Program-made: the position numbers and the translations under genes
The notes under the pieces: model-generated
Database searches by the model: none
Seen by the model: the letters and a program-made list of their open reading frames with translations, nothing else
Told to the model about the DNA's origin: nothing
Assembly: GCA_003511885.1 (NCBI GenBank)
Contig: DOIX01000043.1
Location: forward strand, 49,617-80,374
Reading direction: 5' to 3'
Source of the DNA: Cyanobacteria bacterium UBA11153
GTDB taxonomy: Bacteria > Cyanobacteriota > Cyanobacteriia > Cyanobacteriales > Coleofasciculaceae
DNA: 30,758 nt
Shown: positions 1 to 8,219 of the stretch, in pieces
How positions within the stretch are numbered: position 1 is the stretch's first letter
How the letters are laid out: every line of letters starts with the position of its first letter

Positions 1-53
1 AAGGTTTCCGACTTATACAGCAAACCCTATTTAATCTAGCTTCATAGGTACAT

Positions 54-86
54 AGAAACCCAGTTTCTTTGAGAAACCTCGTTTCT
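54..86. repeat. GAAACC/GGTTTC palindromic intergenic repeat
   Basis: Two nearly identical 15-base palindromes, AGAAACCCAGTTTCT (54-68) and AGAAACCTCGTTTCT (72-86), sit three bases apart. Such AGAAACC-GTTTCT units recur between genes in Oscillatoria-type cyanobacteria (from memory, not searched). No gene is seen in bases 1-240. Confidence 0.5.
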
Positions 87-153
87 GAGGTATACTTTAT
101 AAAGCTGTAATCTGCTATATATAAGCTGCTACGCATTTAATTTGTATATCCCC

Positions 154-181
154 ACACCCTACACCCTAAACCCTACACCCC
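154..181. repeat. ACACCCT heptanucleotide repeat, four units
   Basis: Four consecutive heptamers read ACACCCT, ACACCCT, AAACCCT and ACACCCC. This is one of several heptamer arrays in the window and resembles the short tandemly repeated repetitive (STRR) sequences of filamentous cyanobacteria. It lies downstream of the acyltransferase-like gene. Confidence 0.6.
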
Positions 182-240
182 TTTTAATAAATTTACTATC
201 CAATTTAGATGCGCCGCAGCTTACTAATCCACTTTTCATC

Positions 241-1662
241 TCAAGTGCGTAAAAATAATTTCAGCTTCGTCAACAAACTAGCTACCGCAGCCACAATCAA
301 AGTATAAAAAACGCCTCTGATAAATCCCATCACCGGAGTAGAAGTAAAGTCAATAATTTTACTTTCCCAATCATTTAACCTTAAAATAGGCCAAATTAAA
401 TTAGCAAAGCCCATGTATCCAATCATCGGATTCATCCCATTATCAATCAAAAGTGCCATCCAGCTTCTTTTTTGCCAAACATCAATTATAATGGTGAATG
501 CAATTAACAAAAGAATCGCCATCCCTGTCGTGACAAAGAAATAACTATAGGTAGCCGAATCTTTTTTAATTCCACCCTGATATGGTTCAAATAGCAAACC
601 AAGAAATAACCAAAAAATTCCCCATTTATAAAGCTGACTTAGCAATTTTTCCGCGCCATTGCCGGGATTCTTAAATAACGTCAAACCCGATAGCCCTAAA
701 ACCGCCGTAAATAAAGTCGTTTGCCATACCCATCTCCCCTGCAAGCCAATCAGAAGGATTAAATTTATCGCAAAACTCAATAAAACTATCAAATAAAAGT
801 TTCGCGCTTGCCAATTTCCATAACTTTCATCTTTTCTATCAGGCAACTCCAGCCACGAGCAAATTAAATCGCCAACAATCGTACCGGGAATGGCAATAAA
901 CAAATACTTTAAATAATCGAATTGGAAAATCCAGGGTACAGGTGATTGATTCCACAGCCATTTAATCCAACCGTCATCATTTGAGGATAAGCCTATAGCC
1001 AGTAATAAACCCAAAAATCCCAGTCTCAACCACAAGTTTGAGCGAGTAAATAACCAAATGATTGCACCAAAAAAAGCTACATTTGCCAAGACAACTAAAA
1101 TAATATCGCTGCGCTTCAAATCAAAGCCAATCCCTTTCACATATTGCCAGTTAGCAATAATAATAATACCTAAAGTCCAAGCCGCCAGTGTCAGAGATTT
1201 TCGCAACCAAGGCAGGATAGAATTTGGCAACCGCACATACATAAAAAAGATAATAAAAAATCCCGCAAAAGCCATCCACCAAGTTTGGGATGTGGGAGTA
1301 GGATTGAGAGTAAATGGGCGAAGATGTTGTAAAATTATCGCAAAACTGCCCAATAAAAAAAATCGTATTAATATAGATACTATAATTTTTTTTAGATCCC
1401 AACCCCGGGCAATTTTCCCCGATAAAGCGAGAGGGATAGCTGCCCCCATCGCAAATAAAAATAAGGGAAATACTAAATCAACCCAAGTTAATCCCGGCAG
1501 ATTTCCATTAAACTTATGTGTAGGTGGTGGAAGCTGGGCATGATACATCCATGGGGGTAATATTTTGTAGGCAATAGTACCTGATAATACCATCGTTAAA
1601 ACAGCAAATCCGCGCAGGGCATCTAGGGCATCAGCGCGTTTGGATAAATTAGGTGATGTCAT
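241..1662 (-). CDS. DUF5009 / HGSNAT-like multipass membrane acyltransferase
   Basis: A 473-residue polytopic inner-membrane protein. The N-terminal stretch with RADALDALRGFAVLTMVLSG (about residues 9-28) matches the opening of the DUF5009 and heparan-alpha-glucosaminide N-acetyltransferase-like family, where an R-x-x-x-LD-x-LRG motif precedes the first membrane helix. A second signature, WVDLVFPLFLFAMGAAIPLAL, follows near residues 60-80. About ten further hydrophobic segments fill the rest. Family members are thought to move acyl groups across the membrane onto sugars; the substrate here is unknown. The start is the ATG just before the LDALRG block; no good Shine-Dalgarno site precedes it. 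It lies 260 bases downstream of a polysaccharide deacetylase on the same strand, which fits a glycan-modification role but does not prove an operon. Confidence 0.8.
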   Translation of the reverse strand: MTSPNLSKRADALDALRGFAVLTMVLSGTIAYKILPPWMYHAQLPPPTHKFNGNLPGLTWVDLVFPLFLFAMGAAIPLALSGKIARGWDLKKIIVSILIRFFLLGSFAIILQHLRPFTLNPTPTSQTWWMAFAGFFIIFFMYVRLPNSILPWLRKSLTLAAWTLGIIIIANWQYVKGIGFDLKRSDIILVVLANVAFFGAIIWLFTRSNLWLRLGFLGLLLAIGLSSNDDGWIKWLWNQSPVPWIFQFDYLKYLFIAIPGTIVGDLICSWLELPDRKDESYGNWQARNFYLIVLLSFAINLILLIGLQGRWVWQTTLFTAVLGLSGLTLFKNPGNGAEKLLSQLYKWGIFWLFLGLLFEPYQGGIKKDSATYSYFFVTTGMAILLLIAFTIIIDVWQKRSWMALLIDNGMNPMIGYMGFANLIWPILRLNDWESKIIDFTSTPVMGFIRGVFYTLIVAAVASLLTKLKLFLRT

Positions 1663-1921
1663 GGGTTATTTTTACTGAGAATTTTCGACTTGGGAATCGA
1701 TAGTGGATTATATCATGCCTGGTTATATCAAACTTGTATATCAGACAAAATTAATCTCGGTGAGATTAAGAAATATCAAGATTTTTCGATGAAATTGGCT
1801 TCGCCATTGCCCCAGGCAATCCCATTATTCAATATACACAAATATTGAGATTAGCCCCAAAAAATCAAACAACTATCACCCTGAATTTCAAGGAAATTTT
1901 ACCTAAAAACTGCTGTCAGAT

Positions 1922-2827
1922 TTACCACCATCTTCCAGATGCTAGCTTAATTAAATTTTTCACTGATTTTTTCATATTCACTGTCAGGCGGGGGATGCGA
2001 TACTTATTTCTATTCCACCCTATTTTCAACGTGCGACTATTATATAAGTAGCCGGATGTATAGTATTTAGCAATATATTTTTCCACTCGCTTATCTGTCG
2101 CACCAAATGGATAAGCAATATGGGAAGCAACACTGCGAGTTTTATCCAAACCATCAGTACATTTTCTTAAGCGTTTTTGATCTTCATATAATTCCTTTTC
2201 TAAGTTTTCATCGCCAAGCTGTGTTAAGTTATTATGATGGAGTCCATGGGATTGAATATCATAAAAACCTTTCCTTAATCCTTGATTCAATTCTTTGCAG
2301 GTAGCATGGTAAAGATGGGAACCTCTATCCCCCATAAATCCAGCATTGACAAATAAAACCACTTTAGCTTTTTTGCCATATTTATCTTCCAGATTTTCTA
2401 ATATAGGGAGTAACTGAGTATAGACACTTTCATAGCCATCATCAAAGGTAATCATTACTTTCTTTTGCTTTTTATGTTGGGGCGGGATTGGCTGGGGAGG
2501 ATTGGCTAAAAAGTAGTCATAAAGCTCCTGAGTAGAGAGAAACCAATAGTCTTGGCGGACTAAATATTCTAAGAATTCTGCCAAGTCTTGTTTAGGATAA
2601 GAAGCAATCAGATTTTTGTCCTGAGAGTGTCTGGCTTGGGAGGGTTGAATATCGATGATATCGTGAAAGCCAAATATAGGAATTTTATCTATGAATACCA
2701 CCAAAATTATCTGCTTCAAAACTAGAGTGATGACGAATGACACTAAAAAAGTAACAATGATTCTTTGGCGATATTTAAAAATACGTCGCCATACTTCACC
2801 AATACCAATTCGCATAAAATAAATCAT
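1922..2827 (-). CDS. Membrane-anchored polysaccharide deacetylase (NodB family)
   Basis: A 301-residue carbohydrate esterase 4-type protein. An N-terminal uncleaved hydrophobic anchor spans about residues 22-46, so the catalytic domain should face the periplasm. NodB motifs are visible: TFDDGY at 127-132 (catalytic Asp and metal-binding Asp), the His pair of SHGLHH with H194 and H198, and AYPFG at 238-242. These enzymes remove N- or O-acetyl groups from cell-wall or capsular polysaccharide. The first ATG (2827) abuts its only purine-rich AAGG, so translation may begin at the internal ATG at 2815, giving 297 residues. The gene begins only 3 bases after the stop of the upstream acetyltransferase gene, so the two are very likely co-transcribed. 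Confidence 0.88.
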   Translation of the reverse strand: MIYFMRIGIGEVWRRIFKYRQRIIVTFLVSFVITLVLKQIILVVFIDKIPIFGFHDIIDIQPSQARHSQDKNLIASYPKQDLAEFLEYLVRQDYWFLSTQELYDYFLANPPQPIPPQHKKQKKVMITFDDGYESVYTQLLPILENLEDKYGKKAKVVLFVNAGFMGDRGSHLYHATCKELNQGLRKGFYDIQSHGLHHNNLTQLGDENLEKELYEDQKRLRKCTDGLDKTRSVASHIAYPFGATDKRVEKYIAKYYTSGYLYNSRTLKIGWNRNKYRIPRLTVNMKKSVKNLIKLASGRWW

Positions 2828-2830
2828 CCT

Positions 2831-3463
2831 TCATTTAGCGTCGCGGAGTGCCGAAATATCGCCTTCCATAATTTTATCGATATTTCGGGTAATTTTCTCA
2901 ATTTCCCAATCCCACCATTTTATTTCCAGGAGTTGGGCTATAACTGAGTCGCTGAATCTTTGCTTAATTATACGTGCCGGATTACCACCTGCGATCGCAA
3001 AATCTGGGATATCGCTAGTTACCACTGATTTGGCGGCAATAATCGCCCCATGTCCAATTTTCACTCCCGGCATAATTACCGACTCGTAGCCCAGCCACAC
3101 ATCGTTACCGATAATAGTGTCGCCTTTACTAGGTAAATTCATTATCTTATCCATGGCTTTATCCCAACCATGCCCAAAAATGGGAAAGGGATAAGTGGAA
3201 ATCCCATCGAGTTTGTGGTTAGCACCGCTCATGATAAATTTAACATTGGTTGCGATAGAGCAAAACTTGCCAATAATCAATTTATCGTCGCCAAAGTTAT
3301 ACAGGACATTCCTTTCAAATCCTTCTGGCTCAATCGGATCGTCATAATAAGTATAATCACCAATGGTAATATTTGGGGCTTTGACGACATTTTTGATAAA
3401 GCAAACTCGTTGATGTGCTGCGATGGGATAAGTTTGGTTTGGATTGGGGCTAGAGTTTTCCAT
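2831..3463 (-). CDS. CatB/Vat-type xenobiotic O-acetyltransferase (left-handed beta-helix)
   Basis: A 210-residue hexapeptide-repeat acyltransferase. The isoleucine-rich hexapeptide pattern (IIGKFCSIATNVKFIMSG, then IIGNDVWLGYESVIMPGVKI) marks a left-handed beta-helix. GANH with H83 matches the catalytic histidine position of Vat and CatB acetyltransferases. WWDW near residues 183-186 is the usual C-terminal helix signature. Family members acetylate chloramphenicol, streptogramin A or, in many chromosomal cases, surface sugars with acetyl-CoA. Next to a polysaccharide deacetylase, a sugar substrate is more likely than a drug. It is the first gene of the pair; the ATG at 3463 is chosen because the conserved region starts shortly after. 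Confidence 0.88.
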   Translation of the reverse strand: MENSSPNPNQTYPIAAHQRVCFIKNVVKAPNITIGDYTYYDDPIEPEGFERNVLYNFGDDKLIIGKFCSIATNVKFIMSGANHKLDGISTYPFPIFGHGWDKAMDKIMNLPSKGDTIIGNDVWLGYESVIMPGVKIGHGAIIAAKSVVTSDIPDFAIAGGNPARIIKQRFSDSVIAQLLEIKWWDWEIEKITRNIDKIMEGDISALRDAK

Positions 3464-3512
3464 TTTACTATATAAGAGGTTATAGCTTATAGCTTATAGT
3501 AAATATTTACTT

Positions 3513-3631
3513 TATAGCAACTGCTCCATCATCGGCATCAATAACATCATGAATAGAAGCTCCAAGTCTTCCCGAGTAAACGCTTTCATTACCATCAAAT
3601 AACTGTCAATTGTCAAATGTCAACTGCTATA
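3513..3631 (-). mobile_element. MITE-like palindromic repeat, copy 1 (left of GST gene)
   Basis: About 119 bases bounded by imperfect terminal inverted repeats, TATAGCAACTG on the left and CAACTGCTATA on the right. A second copy lies inverted at 4391-4519. Both contain the blocks ATCAATAACRTCATGAA and a run of GTCAACT-like heptamers. On the minus strand, 3599-3507 is open for 30 codons ending in TAA, with the peptide block HDVID that is also present in the other copy. No transposase is present, so any mobility would need one supplied from elsewhere. Confidence 0.45.
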
Positions 3632-3726
3632 GTGGATTATGCCCTAGGAAAAGAATAACGAACCTGGGGATAGATTTTTTTAGTCATATTAGGGATTATT
3701 ATTAATAAAGTTACTTTTTTTTGATC

Positions 3727-4395
3727 ATGCTGCTACTCCAATTCAGTACCTCACACTATTGCCGCAAAGCCCGATTAGCTTTAGGTTACAAACAAATTCC
3801 CTACCAAATAAAAAACCTCACCCCCGGCTTACATATTTTAAAAATAAAACCCCTAACCGGATTAACCACACTACCAGTTTTATTGCCCCAACTGCCGGGA
3901 TATCCTCAAGCGATTGGCGATTCCAGTCAAATTTTTAAATTCCTCGAAAAATATCAACCTCAACCACCATTATTCCTACCCGATGAATCGCAACAACAAG
4001 AAGCCTTGATAATAGAAGATTGGTTAGATGAAAGCATTGGCACAGCAACTCGCTTTGTTTATTATAACTTTCGTGCAGGTGAAGGAAAACAAATAGATCC
4101 TTCATTTTCTAGCCAATTAATAATTCAGGTAGTAAGATCCCAATATGGAATAAACCAAGCCGCAGTAGAATTAGCCACCGAGCGACTAAAACTAGCACTA
4201 GAGGTATTAAAATACCGATGGCAAGATCGAGCTTACCTGATTTGCGATCGCATCAGCGTTGCCGATTTAGCCGCAGCAGCCTTACTTAGTCCCCTCGTAC
4301 TCATTCCCCAATACCGACAAGACTATCCTTGGCTACTGGAAAGGATCGCAGAAATCCATAAAATATGTAGCGAAACCTTACCACCAGGATTATAG
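3727..4395 (+). CDS. Glutathione S-transferase family protein
   Basis: A 222-residue soluble protein with GST architecture. The N-terminal thioredoxin-like domain opens with LLLQFSTSHYCRKARLAL, where the S-x-x-C-type segment is the glutathione-site position. LPVLL and GDSSQIFKFLE correspond to the cis-Pro loop and the glutathione-gamma-Glu binding segment. The all-helical C-terminal domain includes the N-capping-type block ISVADLAAAALLSP. The substrate is unknown. The ATG at 3727 is preferred over an in-frame TTG two codons earlier; neither has a strong ribosome binding site. The stop codon TAG (4393-4395) lies within the terminal repeat of the MITE-like element at 4391-4519, so the last codons may have been set by insertion. 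Confidence 0.85.
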   Translation: MLLLQFSTSHYCRKARLALGYKQIPYQIKNLTPGLHILKIKPLTGLTTLPVLLPQLPGYPQAIGDSSQIFKFLEKYQPQPPLFLPDESQQQEALIIEDWLDESIGTATRFVYYNFRAGEGKQIDPSFSSQLIIQVVRSQYGINQAAVELATERLKLALEVLKYRWQDRAYLICDRISVADLAAAALLSPLVLIPQYRQDYPWLLERIAEIHKICSETLPPGL

Positions 4396-4519
4396 CAGTT
4401 GACAGTTGACATTTGACAGTTGATAGTTATTTGATGAACATCAAACCCCATATCAAGCAAGGCTTCTGGGCTATCTTCATGACGTTATTGATGTCTTAAC
4501 CGATATAGCCGTTGCTATA
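4391..4519 (+). mobile_element. MITE-like palindromic repeat, copy 2 (right of GST gene)
   Basis: Inverted partner of the element at 3513-3631. It begins with TATAGCAGTTG and ends with GTTGCTATA. GTTGACAGTTGACATTTGACAG-type heptamers are followed by a 30-codon open stretch (4430-4522) encoding YQARLLGYLHDVIDVL, which aligns without gaps to the minus-strand peptide of copy 1. The element overlaps the GST stop codon. Confidence 0.45.
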
Positions 4520-4652
4520 TAAGGTAATGGTACAGCGGATGCCCAAGAGAGGAATGGCTAATTAGCAATTACCAATTAGCCATTTTCTATTCCCCACTCC
4601 CTATTAATACACCATACTGTTAAATGATTAATGTTTATACCGGAGGTAATTT

Positions 4653-5312
4653 GTGGTTATTGCAGCAACCCAACCTAATACCGAAGCTGAATTAACAATA
4701 GGAGAAAAACGAGTTGTAATTCGTGGATTGTCTTGGGCAGGATACCTACAAATTTTAGATGCTTTACCCCAATCGCGTGGTTCAAGATTAACCTACGATG
4801 ATGGAGTATTAGAAATCCCTATGCCATTAGAAGATCGTGAATTTTATAGATGTTTGATTGAATGCTTTATTCGGACACTGATTGAACTAATGGGAATGCG
4901 GATTAAAACAATAGGCTCCACCACCATAAAGTATCCTCAATTAAAAAAAGGTGCTGAACCTGACAATGCTTATTATATTAAAAATCACCCCTTGGTCAAA
5001 GGTCGTAATGTTGATTTTACCAAAGATCCGCCGCCGGATTTAGTTGTCGAAGTAAACATTACCCATACAGACATTGATAAACACCAATTCTATGGTACCC
5101 TTGGAGTATCAGAATTTTGGCGATTTAATGGAAAAATCTGGCGCATTTACCAACTGCAAGAAAATCTATACGTTGAAGTTGAAACTAGTCCCACCTTTCC
5201 TACCGTACCCAAAGAACGTTTATATAGTTTTCTTGAAGAAGCAAAAGAAGATGAAATTGAAGCAATCCAATCCCTACGAAATTGGTGGCACAAACAATCC
5301 CATACTCTCTAA
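4653..5312 (+). CDS. Uma2 family (DUF820) putative restriction endonuclease-fold protein
   Basis: A 219-residue member of the Uma2 family, which is greatly expanded in cyanobacteria and has a PD-(D/E)XK nuclease-like fold; the biological role is unknown. Visible signatures are RLTYDDGVLEIPMPL (about 46-60), the acidic EPDNAYYI (about 106-113), PPPDLVVEVNIT with the Asp and Glu of the core (about 127-138), and VSEFWRF. Translation starts at GTG with a good GGAGGT eight or so bases upstream. The length is normal for the family and the frame is intact, unlike the second copy at 16745-17347. It stands alone and probably has its own promoter. Confidence 0.88.
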   Translation: MVIAATQPNTEAELTIGEKRVVIRGLSWAGYLQILDALPQSRGSRLTYDDGVLEIPMPLEDREFYRCLIECFIRTLIELMGMRIKTIGSTTIKYPQLKKGAEPDNAYYIKNHPLVKGRNVDFTKDPPPDLVVEVNITHTDIDKHQFYGTLGVSEFWRFNGKIWRIYQLQENLYVEVETSPTFPTVPKERLYSFLEEAKEDEIEAIQSLRNWWHKQSHTL

Positions 5313-5428
5313 ACATCATAAAATCTCACTCTCAAAAAACATCGGGACATCTCTGGATTACAAAAAAGTCCCATCTCTCCCACCAACCAATGGCATTAAA
5401 ACTCAACAAAAAACTAGAAAATAAACCC

Positions 5429-5719
5429 ATGAATCCCAGAATCTTTTTCACCATTTCCCTGTCAATCGGTTTAACAATACCCAAACCAGCCTTAAGTTTA
5501 CCACCACCAGAAGACACCCCAGAAGAAATATTAAGAACAGAAATAATTTTAGAAGCGCGATCGCCAATTGATGGTAAACCATTAACAGCAGCCGAATATG
5601 CCCAAATTGAAGCCAAACTAGCACAACGCTCCACACCACCAGGAATCGTGCCAGAAATTCAGCATACTATCTTTCTCTTGCGTATCCTTAAGCTAATTCG
5701 TACCATTACTCCATTGTAA
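5429..5719 (+). CDS. Small predicted secreted protein of unknown function
   Basis: A 96-residue protein from the ATG at 5429. It opens with a plausible signal peptide (MNPRIFFTISLSIGLTIPKP, then ALS), followed by a Pro/Glu-rich segment and an acidic helix with SPIDGKPLTAAEYAQIEAKL (about residues 48-67), a pattern that recurs in small exported proteins of filamentous cyanobacteria. It ends in a basic hydrophobic tail, RILKLIRTITPL. An upstream in-frame start would add 49 residues overlapping the Uma2 gene's end and is less likely. Its last 15 codons lie in the first copy of a 123-base tandem duplication, so the gene's end is repeated downstream. Function unknown. Confidence 0.6.
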   Translation: MNPRIFFTISLSIGLTIPKPALSLPPPEDTPEEILRTEIILEARSPIDGKPLTAAEYAQIEAKLAQRSTPPGIVPEIQHTIFLLRILKLIRTITPL

Positions 5720-5919
5720 AAGAGAAAATCATGCTGCATATTAATAAAATACTGTCTGCTATCAACTGTCAACTGTCAACTGTCAACTGTCAACTGTCTC
5801 TTGCGTATCCTTAAGCTCATTCGTACCATTACTCCATTATAAAAGAGGAAACCATGCTGCATATTAATAAAATACTGTCTGCTATCAACTGTCAACTATC
5901 AACTGTCAACTATCAACTG
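5674..5919. repeat. 123-bp tandem direct duplication with GTCAACT heptamers
   Basis: Copy 1 is 5674-5796 and copy 2 is 5797-5919, exactly 123 bases apart. Each carries the last codons of the small secreted protein gene, its stop, an AAGAGRAAACCATGCTGC-like stretch and an array of GTCAACT heptamers. The copies differ at a few positions (for example TTGTAA versus TTATAA at the stop). Since 123 is a multiple of three, the duplication keeps frame, but the stop in copy 1 prevents translation of copy 2. Confidence 0.9.
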
Positions 5920-5988
5920 TCAACTAAACTCCAACTTCAGAGATAATATTAAAACAGCGTAAGCATTGAGAGATAAGGGAGTTGTAGA

Positions 5989-7215
5989 GTGAATCGAAAT
6001 AAACCGACAATAACAGCACAACAAATGGAGAAAAAGGACTTTTCCTGGAGATTTTGGTTCACTTTACCACTTTACCCCTACAGCGAGCGGCGTACCATCC
6101 GCCAAGAAGTTGTCAGGGATACCGTCTGGACTTTTGACCAACTTCAGGGCATCTTATACGTCATCGTCCCCATTCGCATGACTGTGGTGAAGTTGGCAGA
6201 AGGAGGGTTACTAGTTTATGCCCCTGTTGCTCCAACCAGGGAATGTATCCAACTTGTAAATGAATTAGTAGCAGAGCATGGGGATGTAAAATATATTATT
6301 TTACCCACCATATCGGGATTAGAACATAAAATATTTATTGGTCCGTTTGCTCGATATTTTCCTCAATCCCAGGTATTTATCACCCCCAATCAGTGGAGTT
6401 TTCCCTTAAATTTACCCCTATCTTGGCTAGGTTTACCAGAAAAACGGACTCAAATATTGCCAGAAGATAGCAGTAAAGCACCTTTTGGGGAAGAGTTTGA
6501 ATATGCTATTCTCAGCCCAATTAATTTGGGGCTAGGTTGGTTTGGAGAAGTAGCATTTTTCCATAAGAGATCGCAAACTCTCTTAGTCACAGATACAATA
6601 GTTTCCATCCCCGAAAATCCACCACCAATTCTTCTCTTAGATCCCTATCCCTTGCTATTCCATGCCAGGGACAATGCCTTTGAAATCCTAGCAGATACTC
6701 ACACCAATCGTCGTAAAGGATGGCAGCGTATTTCCCTATTTGCTATGTACTTTCGCCCCAGCGTTTTAGCAGATATTAAATGGGGTGAAGTATTAAAAAA
6801 TGCACTAAAAGCACCGGATCGTTCCCGCAAAGCATATTTTGGTTTATTTCCCTTCCAATGGCAACCAAACTGGCAACAATCTTTCGAGCGATTGCGAGGT
6901 AATGGTAGATTACTCGTTGCACCAGTTTTACAAACTCTGATTCTCAATCGCGCACCCCACCAAACTATTACCTGGGCGAATCGAGTTGCCAGTTGGGACT
7001 TTCATCGGATTATTCCCTGTCATTTCGATGCCCCAATTACCGTACAACCCTATCAATTTCGCCACGCCTTTACCTTCTTAGAAAAGCAACCAGATTTCGG
7101 CTTATTTAGTAGTAGCAGTTATCCTTTGCCAGGAGAAGACTTTCAGCTCATGATGGAAATTGATACCGCTTTGAATAAGACTCGACTTGTACCACCTGCC
7201 CAAAACAAGATTTAG
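5989..7215 (+). CDS. DUF4336 domain protein (metallo-beta-lactamase-like fold)
   Basis: A 408-residue soluble protein resembling DUF4336 proteins of cyanobacteria and plastids. DUF4336 is related to the metallo-beta-lactamase fold: GGLLVYAPVAPT (about 73-84), VKYIILPTISGLEHKIFIGPF (about 99-119) and TLLVTDTIV correspond to the strand-loop units that normally carry metal ligands. Only part of the usual HxHxDH ligand set is visible, so activity is uncertain. Translation starts at GTG, with AAGGGAG about eight bases upstream. The next gene, an AraC regulator, begins 8 bases after its stop, so they should share a transcript. Function unknown; the family assignment is fairly secure. Confidence 0.78.
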   Translation: MNRNKPTITAQQMEKKDFSWRFWFTLPLYPYSERRTIRQEVVRDTVWTFDQLQGILYVIVPIRMTVVKLAEGGLLVYAPVAPTRECIQLVNELVAEHGDVKYIILPTISGLEHKIFIGPFARYFPQSQVFITPNQWSFPLNLPLSWLGLPEKRTQILPEDSSKAPFGEEFEYAILSPINLGLGWFGEVAFFHKRSQTLLVTDTIVSIPENPPPILLLDPYPLLFHARDNAFEILADTHTNRRKGWQRISLFAMYFRPSVLADIKWGEVLKNALKAPDRSRKAYFGLFPFQWQPNWQQSFERLRGNGRLLVAPVLQTLILNRAPHQTITWANRVASWDFHRIIPCHFDAPITVQPYQFRHAFTFLEKQPDFGLFSSSSYPLPGEDFQLMMEIDTALNKTRLVPPAQNKI

Positions 7216-7223
7216 GAATAAAT

Positions 7224-8150
7224 ATGGGATGGAATCTAAATATAGAAATTACCGAGCCGGAGCAATACCTCCAGCAAATGCCAACCATCGGTAAACATAT
7301 AGTCTATTCAAAAGAGTATCGCATTCAATGGCAACTAGCTAGATTAAATAATTTTGACCTACTTAGTGTCAAATGGGAAGCGGGAAGTACTTATACAGAG
7401 GGATATACTCCCCCAGGAAAAATTGTTTTTACATTTTTTGAGGGCAATCATCTCTTTAAAGTTGGCTCCAGAGAAATTCTCATTAACGAGGGACATCTCT
7501 GTATTGGAGACAAAGGAATTGAACATGTACGCATCAAGCACGCACCATCCTATAATGCCTTATCTATTTATCTAGATGAATCTCGCTATTTAACAGAGCT
7601 GAGTAAATATCTAGATAAGCCAATGGAACATCTAAAATTAGTCCAAACCTTGGATCGTACCAGCCTCTACGGTAGCTCATTGTATCAAATGGTAGTTACC
7701 CTGTGGAACTTGATTGAAATTAACGGACATCCAATTGCAATCGCAAATCTGGAAATAGCGATTTTTTCCACTTTAGTCCAAGGACCATTTTACATCAGTT
7801 CCCCCAACCCAGTCACAAATATTTCCGAAGTTTCCATCTCCCGTGTACGCGAAGCCGCTGACTACATCCGCGCCAATCAGAAAAAAAATCTCACCATTCC
7901 AGATATTGCTCAAGCCATGGGCTGTAGTAGTCGTTCATTACAAGCAGCCTTTGCCCGCCATTATGGTTACTCACCCCATCAATTTTTACGGACATGTAGA
8001 CTGGAATCAGCTCATATTGAATTGCTTAATGGCAAGAAAACCATCACAGAAATTGCTCTCGAATATGGTTTTTCCAATCCAGGGCGTTTTGCCAAATACT
8101 TTCAAGAACACTTTGGCAAAAAACCTTCGGACATTTTCCGCAAGAAATAA
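7224..8150 (+). CDS. AraC family transcriptional regulator
   Basis: A 308-residue regulator. The C-terminal hundred residues form the double helix-turn-helix DNA-binding domain: LTIPDIAQAMGCSSRSLQAA is the first HTH, and ITEIALEYGFSNPGRFAKYF with the family signature GFSNPGRFAKYFQEHFGKKP is the second. The N-terminal half has the beta-rich look of an AraC sensor domain (YTPPGKIVFTFFEG, YNALSIYLDES). The ligand is unknown. It lies 8 bases downstream of the DUF4336 gene and 69 bases upstream of the CHRD gene, all on one strand, so it may regulate this small cluster. Confidence 0.92.
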   Translation: MGWNLNIEITEPEQYLQQMPTIGKHIVYSKEYRIQWQLARLNNFDLLSVKWEAGSTYTEGYTPPGKIVFTFFEGNHLFKVGSREILINEGHLCIGDKGIEHVRIKHAPSYNALSIYLDESRYLTELSKYLDKPMEHLKLVQTLDRTSLYGSSLYQMVVTLWNLIEINGHPIAIANLEIAIFSTLVQGPFYISSPNPVTNISEVSISRVREAADYIRANQKKNLTIPDIAQAMGCSSRSLQAAFARHYGYSPHQFLRTCRLESAHIELLNGKKTITEIALEYGFSNPGRFAKYFQEHFGKKPSDIFRKK

Positions 8151-8219
8151 TTCGCAATTGGGATAGCATCCTCAGCGAGCCAGCGATTATCGTGGAAGAA
8201 AACGATCTGGTACTATTCA

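Noticed and set aside
1058..1543. 161-codon plus-strand open frame
   Set aside because: It is antisense to the well-supported DUF5009-type gene and its translation shows no family features.
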